48,464 bases of DNA from Chara braunii (GCA_003427395.1 BFEA01000222.1:2101382-2149845); one strand, 5' to 3'; positions 13,308 to 23,744 are shown, counted from the first letter of the stretch. Numbers and translations: made by a program. The notes: a model not told the origin generated them from the letters alone.

Positions 13308-13356
13308 GATCCCAATCAAATCAGTCTCTGATTGAAAATTTAAACTGATTGGGATC
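13308..13356. repeat. Nested hairpin with 11-bp perfect arms
   Basis: GATCCCAATCA (13308-13318) pairs with TGATTGGGATC (13346-13356). Inside it, AATCAG (13319-13324) pairs with CTGATT (13328-13333) across a 3-nt loop. No T-run follows, so it does not look like a bacterial terminator. Confidence 0.75.
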
Positions 13357-15200
13357 GTTGAGTACCTCAAAGAACGCAAATGGGTCGCTTCCGAATGAGT
13401 TATGTCAATGCCACGGTATACGGGAGCTGTGCCGAAGCGGCGGGTTGGTTGCCAGCACCATTGTTGAGAGTTCCACAGATCTCGTTGGCTGACACCGCCA
13501 TCGGCGTGAATCTCAAACCGAGTGGTGGTCGAGATGAACGTGTGGCAGTCAGGGGAATGGTTGTCAACCAATCAGTCGTGAAGCCGCAGCTCAGCTGGTG
13601 TCTGTGTACGTTGGTGTTAGTGTTGCTGAGAGATGCGGAAGAGACCCATTCTTGTGTGTTTTCGTTAATCTTGCCGAGTGATGCGAAAGAGACCCAATAT
13701 TGTCCCTTGCTTGCGGGATGTCTTACGTGTGTTGGAGACGCGGCTGGCTCCCATCCTGTATCTGTGGTGGTGATCAAGTTAAGAGTGCGGTGATGTTCGA
13801 CTGCATTCCACTTTGAATGGCGAGAATTGAAAGTTTTGGTTAGGTCTTACTGTTGTCTGCCACTCGTGTGCAATGAGCTGGGATAATGTGCATGGCTCCT
13901 TGTCTTTATGACGAACTCATTGTGCCACACGTCCACCGTATGGTTACGCGTATGAAACAGTTCTCGCCTGTGGACGAAGGAAGCACTGCTGTGGATGTGG
14001 ACGGGATTTCCTGTGCACGGAGACTCGCGCTTTGGCAGTTGCAAGGTAATCTTTGCTCTCTGCTGATCAGCACGTTCTCGGATAGAGGAGAAGGGAACGG
14101 GGAACGGATTCGGGCTTTTTTTCTCCGTGGGAGGGGAACGGAGCATATTTCGGCGCAAGTAATGCTCGCTTTGTACATGTTGATGTTGCTTGCTGGTCAG
14201 TTCATTCCTGCATTTGCATGTTGTGACCGGGGTTGTCCCGACTTCTGCCGACATTCTTTGTAGCATTTCTCAGTCCTTTCCTATCTCATGTGATTTGATG
14301 GGTTGGCCTCTTTCTTCGTGCGAGGCCTGGCAAGTGGATATTGTCGGAGTGTTACGTATCAATGCCTGTTGCAACAGAATGGGTTTTTATGGGACGATCG
14401 GGTGTTCCTTGTGTGCACGAGAACAGGTCATACTGGAACGCGTGACGAGTGTCTTGTGAGGATGCCTGTTCGCTCTCAAAAGCCATGTGCAGAGTGAAAC
14501 CCGTGTGTAGGTAGTTGAGTACATCGTTGTTTTCGTCAATTTCTCCAACATTGGCTTTCAGGGTGGGCAGTCGGTGGGATGTCTTTTGCGCGATCGATTT
14601 CCCCATCTTGATTTGGTTTGTCTCGATTTGTCTTCCCTGTTTCTCGGTTGTTTTTGTAATGTGAATGGTGGCTAATATGAAAACTTCTATGCTATGTTTC
14701 TCGGTGGTGTTTGTAATGTGAAGAGGGGGCGGGGAGGTAACTTTTGGAATGGGAATCGCGGTGTAACCTGCCTTAATATGTGCGATGTGAGGCGGAAAAA
14801 GGCAGTTAAATGTGAACGTACCAGACATGAAAGTCGTGTCCGACTGGTTCTAATCGTATGCCATGGAATGTAAATGTGAGAGCATTGTGCCAAATCTATC
14901 GTGCCAACGGATTATTGACACATTTGTGGGATGACGGTGGGTGTGTGGGAAAGTCTGTCCGTCCGGACGGTGAGTGGTTGCTGTTTGGCAGGCTCGTGGA
15001 ACGTGTGGCCAGCTGTTATTTTATGCAGGGCGTGCGGTGTAGTGTACGAGTGGAAAATAATTCTATGATCATAAAGGAGTTTTATGGTTACTGGTTTCAT
15101 GACTGTGTGGTGGGATGATCTTGGTGTCTCGTTGCTTGTTTTGCTATTCAAGCGGACTGCTGGACCCCGCGTCACTGATTGCTCTAGGCTGGAGGGAGAG
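13357..15200. other. Non-coding region with small duplications
   Basis: Nothing with coding motifs. GAGTGATGCGAAAGAGACCC-like units occur at about 13629 and 13675. A TTTCTCGGT-GTGTTTGTAATGTGAA block occurs at about 14640 and 14697. Confidence 0.4.
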
Positions 15201-15208
15201 AATGGGCG

Positions 15209-15305
15209 TGGAACCAGCCATGCAGTCTTGTGTTGGAACTAGCCATGCAGTCTCGTGGTGGAACCAGCCAAGCAATCTCGTTGTGGACCAGCCATGCAGT
15301 CTTCC
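15209..15305. repeat. 25-bp tandem repeat, four copies
   Basis: Units of GGAACCAGCCATGCAGTCTC type occur four times between 15209 and 15305, with one AAGCAATCTC variant. Confidence 0.8.
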
Positions 15306-15659
15306 CGGGGAATCCTCTTTCAGAAGGGCGATTTTATTGGAAGCCCCTGAAGATGGGTAGAGGGTGAGGCTACAGCCCTGAGGTGAAGAGGCTACAGAGT
15401 TGGGCTATCCTCTGGTGCCCTCTGAGCACCACATGTGACCAGTGGTAGACCTGCTAGGGAAGATGTAGTGATTGGGCGGGCGGGTGCGAGTTGTGAATTG
15501 CGTGGGGTTTGATTCTCATGTGGTGGATTACTTCGGGAATGTCCATAGATGCGTAGGGCTAGTATGTCTTGTACCAATTCTTGCATTGTCTTGTCTTTCT
15601 GGGACTGTTCACAGAACCCATGGTTGGGCTCTCTGAGAACGGTGTGTCTGGTTTGAGGA

Positions 15660-16010
15660 CAAAATGGGCGTGTGTGTGTGTGTGTCCCTTGAGTGTGTCT
15701 TTGGCTTGCTTGTGATGTTTTTTTTCAGGTTTTAAGGTGTGTGTGTGTGTGTGCGTGTGTTTTTGTGTCCCTTCGAATACGGCTTTGACTTGCTTGTGAC
15801 TTTTTTTCAGGTTTTATGGTGTGTGTGTGTGTGTACGTGTGTGTCCCTTTGAATGTGACTTTGACTTGCTTGTGATGTTTGTTTTCAGGTTTTTAGGGTC
15901 TGTTGATGAATTGTGTGTGTGTGCACGTGTCTGTCCCTTCAAATGTGTCCCAAGGACTTATGCACTTGGCGATGTTGCTTTGCTTGTGATGTTTGTTTTG
16001 GGTCTTAACT
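15660..16010. repeat. Tandem array of (GT)n plus polypyrimidine-CAG units
   Basis: Four to five units of about 73-120 bp. Each has a (GT)n run, then GTCCCTT, then TTGACTTGCTTGTGA, then a T-run; the first three end in TTTTCAGGTTTT. The T-run plus CAG looks like a 3' splice site repeated in tandem. The later units have decayed. Confidence 0.75.
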
Positions 16011-16254
16011 TTTCATTTGCATCAATTAAACGAGTTCTGTTTGTGTTGTTTGTAGATTTCTGCCTTCATGCGTTCCAACGAATTACTTACACAGTGATCG
16101 TCCATTTCAGGTTTGTTCTGTTACCAGGATGATTTGCCGAGTCCTTACGTCTCCTGCGAAGGCATGTGCGAGTGCAACTGGGGCACTCAATTGTATGTAA
16201 GTCCGCTTGTTTTGTATCTCTATGGTAGACGTTGTGTGGTGTGATACAGGTAGG

Positions 16255-16375
16255 GTTGTAGTCGAGTGTGCCACACCACCAGCACCACTACACTACCGTT
16301 GTGTAGCGCCACACCACCAGCACCAGTATGGGTACCCGTGTTGGGTGTGCCACACCACGAACACCACTACCGATC
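16255..16375. repeat. CCACACCACCAGCACCA repeats
   Basis: GCCACACCACCAGCACCA occurs at about 16270 and 16306, with a variant at about 16350. The surrounding ORF (16207-16494) is repeat-derived and I do not call it a gene. Confidence 0.7.
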
Positions 16376-16915
16376 TCCACCATCCTTTGAAGGAATTGAT
16401 TATTTCGAACAATTGGGGTAATAACAGCAGTTCGGAATGCTCTGTGGCAACTTCTGCTGCATCGGAACCTGAATCCACCTGCTGTTTTGACTAACAAGGT
16501 GGGGGATCAGCGTTTGGGCTTACGTGTCAACTGGCCGTTTGTGGTTTGCTGTTTTTGCGGAGTTGTGCATTTCCTGTTACTTCTTTTTGTTTCATATATT
16601 TATTTGACTGATAATTGTGACTGTCACACACTGAATTGTGCCAACGTACTTTTCATGATATGTTTATTTACTGAGTTGTGACTCCCAAACATCATATTGC
16701 AACCATTGGGAGAGATGGGAGTGTGCCAGTGACTGTTAGAAGTGTGGTAACAGCTGCTGTGCTTAGACACGGTTGATTGGCAACTTCCGAAAGGGACAGC
16801 AAGTGCAGAGTGTTTTTGAACCAAACTCCTGATGAGTTGGTGAATTTCCAATGAAACAGTATCACAGTAATTCCACAGTTGTTTATTTGTGGAGTTGTGT
16901 AGAGAAGGTAATAAC
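16376..16915. other. No feature recognised
   Basis: T-rich on the plus strand, with no convincing exon or RNA gene. A donor-like CAAGGTGGGG is present at about 16494, but no partner exon was found. Confidence 0.35.
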
Positions 16916-16922
16916 ACACACC

Positions 16923-16966
<44 letters not shown>

Positions 16967-17085
16967 TGCATTCTGTATGGGCGTTGGTGACTGTCATGCG
17001 GTCCAGAAACACATGCAAGTAATGTGCTGCTGTAACTACACACACATGCGCACACACACAAAAACACACACACACACACACAGAT
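16916..17085. repeat. (GA)n and (CA)n microsatellites flanking a short duplicated segment
   Basis: (GA)n lies at about 16929-16963 and (CA)n at about 17038-17081. TCTGTATGGGCGTTGGT at about 16973 is repeated as TCTGTGTGGGCATTGGT at about 17089. Confidence 0.85.
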
Positions 17086-17143
17086 CCAATCTGTGTGGGC
17101 ATTGGTTACTGACCAGTCTCCATTGATCGTGGTGGTAATCCCC

Positions 17144-17435
17144 TAGTGCACTCATGGTGACGGTTCCAAAGGGCAAGGGTATGTCATTCAATGCAAACTG
17201 CGACAGCAACCAGTCTCTACTTTGACCCCACCTTCAAAATTTTTTGCTTTTGTTGCCAGAAACGAGAATTGCGATCATCTACAGGTTACTTCCAGCTCAC
17301 GCTTGTTACCTCCTTGGCCCCCCCCCCTCAGATTCTGAAATATCTTTTCGTCAACGGAAATGAGAATTGAAAGTTCACAATTCCATTACCCTCTCCTCGG
17401 GTCTGTTCTCTCTGCGGTCACAGTCACAGTGCAGC
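17144..17435. repeat. Direct repeat copy A of a pair about 4.6 kb apart
   Basis: ATGGTGACGGTTCCAAAGGG, then GTCATTCAATGCAAACTG, a C-run followed by TCAGATTCT, TTTTCGTCAACGGAAATGA and TCCATTACCC match 21725-22170 in the same order and orientation. The pair brackets a decayed minus-strand coding region and a tandem repeat, so it could be the long direct repeats of an old element. I could not identify terminal TG/CA ends or a target-site duplication. Confidence 0.65.
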
Positions 17436-17467
17436 CTTTGACCTGTGACTGTGGCCGCAGCGAGAAC
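17405..17467. repeat. 25-bp near-perfect hairpin
   Basis: The arms at 17405-17429 and 17443-17467 pair with two mismatches around a 13-nt loop. The arms contain CTGCGGTCACAGTCACAG and its complement. The segment TCCATTACCC...CTCTCTGCGGTCAC occurs once before the hairpin and again after it (17474-17519). The hairpin therefore looks like a local inversion-duplication at the end of repeat copy A. Confidence 0.75.
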
Positions 17468-17679
17468 AAGTTTACAATTCCATTACCCGCCCCTCGGGTC
17501 TGTTCTCTCTGCGGTCACATACCAAGCAAGAGAGGCGGTCATGTCTTCCAAGATAGAATGTCATCAATGAATCAGTATGTGAATGCATTTGCTTACACAG
17601 CACGCAGATCACACTGACGAAGATCATCAATGAACTCTGCTTCATCCCAATAAAGCATGAGGTTGGTAATTTATGTTCC

Positions 17680-20000
17680 GGCATTAGTGCCCATATGGAT
17701 ATCGACCACCTGATGGCCTCGCATGAGGATTAGAGACCTCGAACCGCAAATGTTGCTTTACTTCTAACACCGGGAGGGTGTCTGACCCATGTGAAGTACC
17801 CCCCTCACCAAAATGAAAACCTCCTGTGGTCATGTACATCTGTATTGGCCCTCTGCCCTTTGAGATACACTCCATTGCATAATCATGTGCTTCACGAACA
17901 GCATTCAAAACATCGTTCACAATCCTATTGTGTAGCAGGTTCGTGCATATAGGTGTAACGTCTGCTTGAGTTCCAAGATTACTTCCTCAGCACTTCGCAC
18001 AATCCAGCAACATTGTCCACCACTTTCTCGATGAACTTCATTATCCTTACTGCGCAAGGACTTGGTCACACCCTGAAGAGCATAGCTAAGTGAGCGGGAG
18101 GCCATTGTTGTACTTGCAAAAGGCTTATGAGGGGGCTGTTGTGCAAGTCTGTAGCTGAAGGTTGGTGAGGTGTTGTGCAAGGTGCAGATCGCTAAAGGTT
18201 GTTTTATTGTGGGACTCCAAAAAATCGAATGAAGGGCAGGTGGAGACTTATGTGCTTCTAGTGCAAGGTAGAGATATGGCAGGGTGTCGGTACGTCCATA
18301 GCCCCAACGTTGGTTGAAAACTGCATGGCGCTTAAGAGTTGGTCACAATCTTTGATGCTTGATTGTAGGTGGAACTATCAAGATGTAAGTTATCCGTGGA
18401 CGAACGTTTGCAGCAAATAGCCATACTATGTGATGTATTCTCGAGCAGTCCTATAACAAATTGCCATTGTAGTTGCCGAAGAGGTGTGTTGGCAGCACGC
18501 GAGTACCATCTGTGCAGCTAAGAGAAATTGTCACCAATCAGAGACTCGTTATTGTGTATTGAGCTCATGGTTGCTATAAATTTGGCAATATACAGACCAA
18601 TATTCGATGCTTTCATCACATCCGTGGTGTCAACACTGAGACGGTACTTGGAGCCCTCAAAGAACAGATCCCATAAGCATGTACCTTGTGTAATGGTGTA
18701 GTCCACTGTGGCTGCATGACCATCAACAATGTCTACCCATTGTGGTAATACTTGTCGACAAGGACAATTGTCAGGGTCTGTAAGAGGAATATTGCTTGTT
18801 ATGCCAACTGCCACTTCTGTAAAGTTACAGTACTGGACATGCATGGGTGGCACCACTTCTGTAAAGTTACAGTACTGGACATGCATGGGTGGCACCATCT
18901 TGCCAAGGAATACTCCTTGGCCAGGGCAGACTGAATGCAATTCAGCAACCTCTGGAAGCCAACGAACTCTCCATCGCTGTGTGGTGCGAACTCCGTAATT
19001 GTGTTGTGCGAGGGACCTGATGCATGTGCATGACCTGAATGAAATTTAGGAACTGAACCTTATCCCGTGCAGGACCGCAGTATGGCTGTCCTGAAAACTG
19101 CAGAGCTCAGATTGAGACATTTGTTTGCAACCATTGCAGCAAGGGGGAGCGCCAGGCAGGGGTGGCTCAAGCGAGGGCTCGAGATATAAATTGTCATTCT
19201 GAGTTCGCTGTTTGTGTAAGCATGCAATGCGTGGTCGAACGAACAGCGTGGAATGGACCTGGAGTACTCTCAATGGTGAAGGGTCTGTCTGCATGAAATT
19301 GTGTTGAGGGGCAAATTGTAGGAGGATGTGGACTACCTCTCGAACTAATCGACCTGTTCGAGCGATGACATCACCTCATAGGCGAACATCGTCCTTGTAG
19401 AAAGCCGCTGATGAAGCCCCAAGGGTATAAGATGGTCAAGCACCGTACCCAAATCCCTTAGTGAGGGAAGGACACACGTTTAAATGATTCCGGATCAATT
19501 GAACCATCAGCATTTAAGTAACGATGAAGGTCTATGCACTCCAAGAGCCAGACGATAAAATGAAATGGTGGTTGCCTAACCATGAAGTGATAGAGATAAC
19601 ACGGTCTGAGTGAGTTGTTTGAGATGAATAGCGGAAATTCCAATGCTGTTGCAGACGATAGTGAGTAGAGTATGTGGTTTGCCCAACATATATGCGATGG
19701 TATGTGAATAGTAGCATAAATAACCCAAAGGGCAACCTTCCATTCCTGGCTGAACGGGGCTCTGACCAACACCTCGCAATTCTAGATCAAATTGTTCGGC
19801 CCAGACTACAGCTGCTATGTAACGGAGTCGCTTTCTACACCTACACCCCGCATCATAGAGATTATCCTTCCAATGTGCAACCCAATCAACTTTCTTACAT
19901 TGTCCTCCATACGAGTGTTGCGAGGACAAGCAAGGGGAATTGCCATGGAGAGGATCATCAGTAGAACGTGTGGTTCATGCTGCGCCACTAGCACGGGAGC
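17680..20000 (-). pseudogene. Decayed minus-strand protein-coding region of unknown family
   Basis: Open frames on the minus strand tile almost end to end in shifting frames: 19576-19929, 19458-19772, 19046-19294, 18518-18940, 17917-18180 and 17684-17920. They read like globular protein rather than low-complexity sequence, for example a Cys-rich CCNGCKQMSQSELC segment near 19130 and FFEGSKYRLSVDTTDVMKA near 18640. Frames change between segments, so at least four frameshifts would be needed for one protein; unrecognised introns are the alternative. A 42-bp in-frame duplication lies inside (18813-18896). I do not recognise the family. Its position between two long direct repeats suggests a mobile-element gene, but no transposase motif was found. 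Confidence 0.35.
18813..18896. repeat. Exact 42-bp tandem duplication
   Basis: ACTTCTGTAAAGTTACAGTA begins both units, at 18813 and 18855, and both end GGTGGCACC. The period is 14 codons and leaves the minus-strand frame open, duplicating the peptide VPPMHVQYCNFTEV. Confidence 0.95.
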
Positions 20001-20239
20001 ACCCGTTCAAGTCCCTTTCCTAATTCTCACCTTATATCGTCCACAACATATGTATGTTATTTTTTAAAAATCAGGAAATCATCCTAAAAAAGTAGAAACA
20101 CGGGGTGTAGTATAAGGGCAAAGCCCACGGTTCAGGGTTTCAGGCCCATCACTCAGCACGGGGAGGCCCCCGACATCACTTGCAGGTGGCACTGGCCACG
20201 TCTCCCAGGCCATGGCTCAGTGAGTGTGCTCTGGGCAAC

Positions 20240-20261
20240 CACCCTAGACGCCGGGCACAGC

Positions 20262-20308
<47 letters not shown>

Positions 20309-20405
20309 TTTTTTTCCATTTATTGTTACGCGTGTGAGAGAGAGAAAGAAATAGAGAGAGAGGGAGGGTGGGGCCTACCAGAGAGAGTTTTGTTCCGTTC
20401 GTTGA

Positions 20406-20439
<34 letters not shown>

Positions 20440-20727
20440 AATGGCAAAATCAAAATTTAGGTCAAATTGCATCCCCAATCTATTTTGCAGTTGGAATAAT
20501 TTTTATTTTTTTTATTTAGCGTTTTTCCTGGAATGATCACAACAAAGTAGGAGTACTCCAATTTTCAGGTTTTTTCACTCTTCTTCTGAGCGTGAAAACT
20601 CACTGAATTTGGAGTACTTCATTAGTTGGCCCAGGCATGGCCGAGTGGCAGAAATGGAAAATGTGCGAGAAAGAGACAAAAAGTGAGAGAGAGAGAGAAA
20701 GAGTTTTGTTCCATTTATTGTTACGAG

Positions 20728-20767
<40 letters not shown>

Positions 20768-21240
20768 TTGTTCCATTTATTGTTACGAGTGCAAGAGACA
20801 GACAGAAAGTGAGAGAGAAAGACAAGAGAGAGAGAGAGAGAGGAGGCTGAGTGGCAAGATTTAAATATAGGTCAACTTGCGGCCCTGATCTATTTCACAG
20901 TTGGAATGATTTTTATAAATTTATTTAGCTTTCTTCCCGGAAAGATCACAACAAAATCTACGAGTACTCCAATCTTCAGTTCTTTTCACGCATTCTTCTG
21001 AGCGTGAAAACTTCGCTAATTTGGAGTACTTTTTCAGTTGTCCCCACATGGCTGAGTGGGAAAAGTGGAAAATGTACCAAATCGGCGCGACGATTATTTC
21101 GCAGTGTAAATGATTTTTTAAACATGTTCTAATATTCTTCCTGGAAAGAACACGACCTCATCTATGGATTCTCAAAATTTCGGATTTCTCTCCAGATTCC
21201 TCCGAGCACAGAAAATCTCCGAAGTTGCCTCTTGCAAAAT
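20240..21240. repeat. Tandem repeat of about 400 bp, roughly three degenerate copies
   Basis: Each unit has a (GA)n tract with TTTTGTTCCATTTATTGTTACGAG-type blocks (truncated here to the core TTCCATTTATTGTTACG), then AGGTCAAATTGC or AGGTCAACTTGC, CAGTTGGAATGATTTTTAT, ATCACAACAAA, GAGTACTCCAAT, TTCTTCTGAGCGTGAAAAC and TTTGGAGTACTT. Copies lie at about 20430-20670 and 20845-21085, with a more diverged third at about 21086-21240. A CATGGCCGAGTGG string in it resembles a tRNA A box, but no tRNA fold follows. Confidence 0.75.
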
Positions 21241-21714
21241 GCCTGGCGCAACCTCCCTGTTTTGAGAAGGCGGACCTCAACGGCTGGGCCTGAGGGCCCT
21301 TTTGCAGTTCACATGTCCTCGCTTCTTTTTGGAGTCCGCTTCCACTGGTCCAACGCCCCTACTTTGTGGGGTCCGCTTTCACCCGAGGACCGGTCCCCGA
21401 TCTACCAGAGATCTCAATTTTAACGGGGACCAATCCCCCAATTTTTTTTGCCCCCCTAAAAAACCACTGCGTCCAGGTCGCCCGCCGCCAAAAATGCAAC
21501 ACCTTGACACAGACGCCGAAGCCGACTATACCGCAACCTTAGGGCTGCGAACATGAGGCGGGTGTGGTGGACGCATGTTTTCAGTGGGGAAATCAAATGA
21601 GAAATTCTTGGTCAAGGGGAATTTCATTCGATAGCCGCCCCCCTCAATATCCTTCCCAGTCCAATCTCAGGTTCGCTCCTACTGAATGCTAATCAAGAGT
21701 GATAGCTTTCACAT
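21240..21714. other. No gene recognised
   Basis: Contains a short duplication around GGGGTCCGCTT and a C-run. The open frames are short and lack motifs. Confidence 0.35.
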
Positions 21715-21719
21715 CCCCT

Positions 21720-22175
21720 ATAGTGCACTTATGGTGACGGTTCCAAAGGGCCAGGGTATGTCATTCAATGCAAACTGCTACAGCAAACAGTCTCTACCTC
21801 AACCCCACCTTTTGACGCTCCGACCCTGCCCCGAGCCAGCCTTTTATTTTCTTTTGTCGCCAGAAACCAGAATTGCGACCATCCAAGTTTAGATTCCAGC
21901 TCACTCCTGTTGCCTCCTTGGCCCCCCCCTCAGATTCCATGCAAACTGCAACAGCAACCAGTCTAGACCCACCTTGAAACTTTCTTTTCTTTTGTCGCCA
22001 GAAGCAAAAATTGCAATCATCCAAGTCAGATTCCAGCACACGCATGCTCCCTCCTTGGCACCCCCCTCAGATTCTCAAAAAGGTTTTCGTCAACCGAAAT
22101 GAAAATTGAAAGTTCACAATCCCATTACCCTCCCCTCCGGTCTGTTCTCTCTGCATTCACAGTCACAGGTCAAAG
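21720..22175. repeat. Direct repeat copy B with an internal 150-bp duplication
   Basis: This is the partner of 17144-17435. The block TTTTGTCGCCAGAA through the C-run and TCAGATTC occurs twice inside it, starting at about 21851 and 21988. The copy ends with CACAGTCACAGGTCAAAGGC, whose complement forms the loop side of the 17405-17467 hairpin. Confidence 0.65.
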
Positions 22176-22816
22176 GCTGCACTCTTGAGGGCAAAGACAA
22201 TGCTGAGCAAGATTTGTTGTGTCTTTTCCTTGGGGCAAAAATCCTGGTTAGGCAGGGCAAAGACAATACTGCGCAAGATTTGTCGTGTCTTTTCCTTGGG
22301 GCAAAAATCCTGGTTAGGGTTGATGGCACACTTCGCATTGGCGTATTTGATAAGGCCGGGACCTGGATGTTCCCTATCTTACATTATCCCAGTACTTCCT
22401 CCAACACTCCGGCTCATCAGCCTGCATCTGTGCTTACGAGACAACCAAGGAGTTTCAAACATGTATGTATCAATGCCACCGACTTCAAAGCGCCAGTGAC
22501 TTCCCTGACAGGACGTATGGTTGTCAAAGACCATCCTCCAAGTGTCCTGGCTAGAGGCTGGACTATATATGTGCGTGGCCGGCAGCATCGGCTACCAACT
22601 GAAGTCACACGACTTTTGAACTGGTTTTGCCGCATGATTCGTTGGACAATTGCTCACCCACTTTGGAAAGCTGATTCTATGTGCAACTCTTCCACCCAAC
22701 CGCACATGAGAGACCACCACCAAGTGCATGACACCATGTTAATCGCAACCAGCATCAGCCCTCCGCACAATCAAATGCAGATAGGCCGCCCTCCCGTGGT
22801 ATCCCCGCTGAAATGA
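22106..22816 (+). CDS. Hypothetical plus-strand ORF, 236 codons, unknown family
   Basis: The N-terminal part overlaps the end of direct repeat B, and residues 33-76 or so come from a 66-bp tandem duplication (CLFLGAKILVR appears twice). From about residue 75 the protein is complex: DGTLRIGVFDKAGTWMFPIL, then INATDFKAPVTSLTGRMVV, then WFCRMIRWTIAHPLW. The biased composition of junk ORFs is absent from this part. The ORF stops with TGA overlapping an ATG of the next frame (22813), so the two could be one gene split by a frameshift. I do not recognise a domain. A translated repeat-derived sequence is the main alternative. Confidence 0.3.
   Translation: MKVHNPITLPSGLFSLHSQSQVKGCTLEGKDNAEQDLLCLFLGAKILVRQGKDNTAQDLSCLFLGAKILVRVDGTLRIGVFDKAGTWMFPILHYPSTSSNTPAHQPASVLTRQPRSFKHVCINATDFKAPVTSLTGRMVVKDHPPSVLARGWTIYVRGRQHRLPTEVTRLLNWFCRMIRWTIAHPLWKADSMCNSSTQPHMRDHHQVHDTMLIATSISPPHNQMQIGRPPVVSPLK
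22189..22320. repeat. 66-bp tandem duplication
   Basis: GGGCAAAGACAAT begins units at 22189 and 22255; both continue through TTTTCCTTGGGGCAAAAATC. Three to four substitutions separate them. The period is 22 codons. Confidence 0.9.
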
Positions 22817-23021
22817 CAGATGGTAATGTTGAGACGCCAACTCAGCCAGTGACCTTGCCAGCCGCATTAAACAATATGAACGTTACTGAAGTGGTTGTAA
22901 GGGATAAAGACCAGCATCCTACCAATCCGATGACGATGGTTGTTGATGCTGCTGCTGAAGGTATACCTCCTTCACCACCACTGCTGCCACTACCGCCTCC
23001 GCCATTACCCCCACCACCATC

Positions 23022-23086
<65 letters not shown>

Positions 23087-23467
23087 ACCATCACTGCCAT
23101 CATCATCAGCACCATCATCACCGACACCCCGGTCGATGTCCTCTGTTGCAGCGTCCTCTTTGTCATCAACATCTTCTTCTTCCTCCTCTTCCCCTACTTC
23201 CTTTACTTCCTCATCATTAACCTCACCATCAATGCATTCATGGTTAAATTGACCGTCACAAAGGCCCTGTCGGCCGAGGTATCCACTGTGAGATCGATCG
23301 TTACGGATGTCTCTTCAGCGGCATTCATGGTTAAATTGACCGTCACAAAGGCCCTGTCGGCCGAGGTATCCACTGTGAGATCGATCGTTACGGATGTCTC
23401 TTCAGCGGAGACGTTCCCAGTCTCCACATTAGCCTCCAAGACAACGACCTCGTTTGTTGTTGAATGA
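22813..23467 (+). CDS. Hypothetical ORF with a proline-rich tract; frame uncertain across a 64-C run
   Basis: Starts ATGACAGATGG, overlapping the previous stop. About 55 complex residues (for example TLPAALNNMNVTEVVV) precede a Pro-rich segment encoded by CCA, CCG and then a run of 64 C at 23023-23086. After the C-run each frame gives something different: a His-rich reading, a Ser-rich reading ending near 23260, or a hydrophobic reading that stays open to 23467 through the 87-bp duplication. The run length decides the frame and is probably unreliable. The function is unknown. Confidence 0.3.
23023..23086. repeat. Poly-C run of 64
   Basis: 64 consecutive C on the plus strand inside an otherwise CCA/CCG-type proline-codon stretch. 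All long C-runs of the window (2484, 17317, 23023, 24897) are on this strand. Confidence 0.9.
23234..23407. repeat. Exact 87-bp tandem duplication
   Basis: Units at 23234-23320 and 23321-23407 are identical, starting GCATTCATGGTTAAATTGAC. The period is 29 codons. Both the plus-strand frame (AFMVKLTVTKALSAEV) and a minus-strand frame stay open through both copies, so the duplication does not reveal the coding strand. Confidence 0.97.
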
Positions 23468-23506
23468 CATGATCATTGTGGCAAAATACAAAAAGAATTT
23501 ATCTTT

Positions 23507-23662
23507 TCTAAAGGCCATAAAAAAAATATTGCATCAGATATTCAAATAGAACCTTAGTATTAAGATTATTGATAGTAATCAAATTATTGCCCATGTAACA
23601 GAACCGATTGATTTTAAAGCAGAATTAACAATTGAAAAAAGCACGGGCTTTCGATTTTTTCT
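23507..23662 (+). pseudogene. rpoA: Fragment of plastid RNA polymerase alpha subunit gene
   Basis: The plus strand reads SKGHKKNIASDIQIEP; then, after a one-base frame change, LSIKIIDSNQIIAHVTEP followed by IDFKAELTIEKSTGFRFF. The order ASDI, IID-x-x-QIIAHVTEPID and a charged IEK-x-x-GF/Y is what I recall for the plastid alpha-subunit N-terminal domain, which mediates dimerisation and core assembly. The piece covers only about 50 residues and has a frameshift and stops, so it is non-functional. The assignment rests on recalled motifs in an AT-rich context next to psaB. Confidence 0.5.
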
Positions 23663-23744
23663 ATAATAAAAAGAATAATTTGTAGTAAATGAAATACAAT
23701 AATCAATTTTTAATGTTTTTTTTTAAACTGATTCAAAAAACTTA

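Noticed and set aside
13308-13356. Rho-independent terminator
   Set aside because: No T-run after the stem, and the window is eukaryotic.
15209-15305. CRISPR array (25-bp repeated units)
   Set aside because: Units are contiguous without unique spacers, and the context is eukaryotic.
20638-20700. tRNA gene or tRNA-derived SINE (A-box-like TGGCCGAGTGG)
   Set aside because: No acceptor stem, anticodon arm or B box follows; the string is part of the 400-bp tandem repeat and varies between copies.
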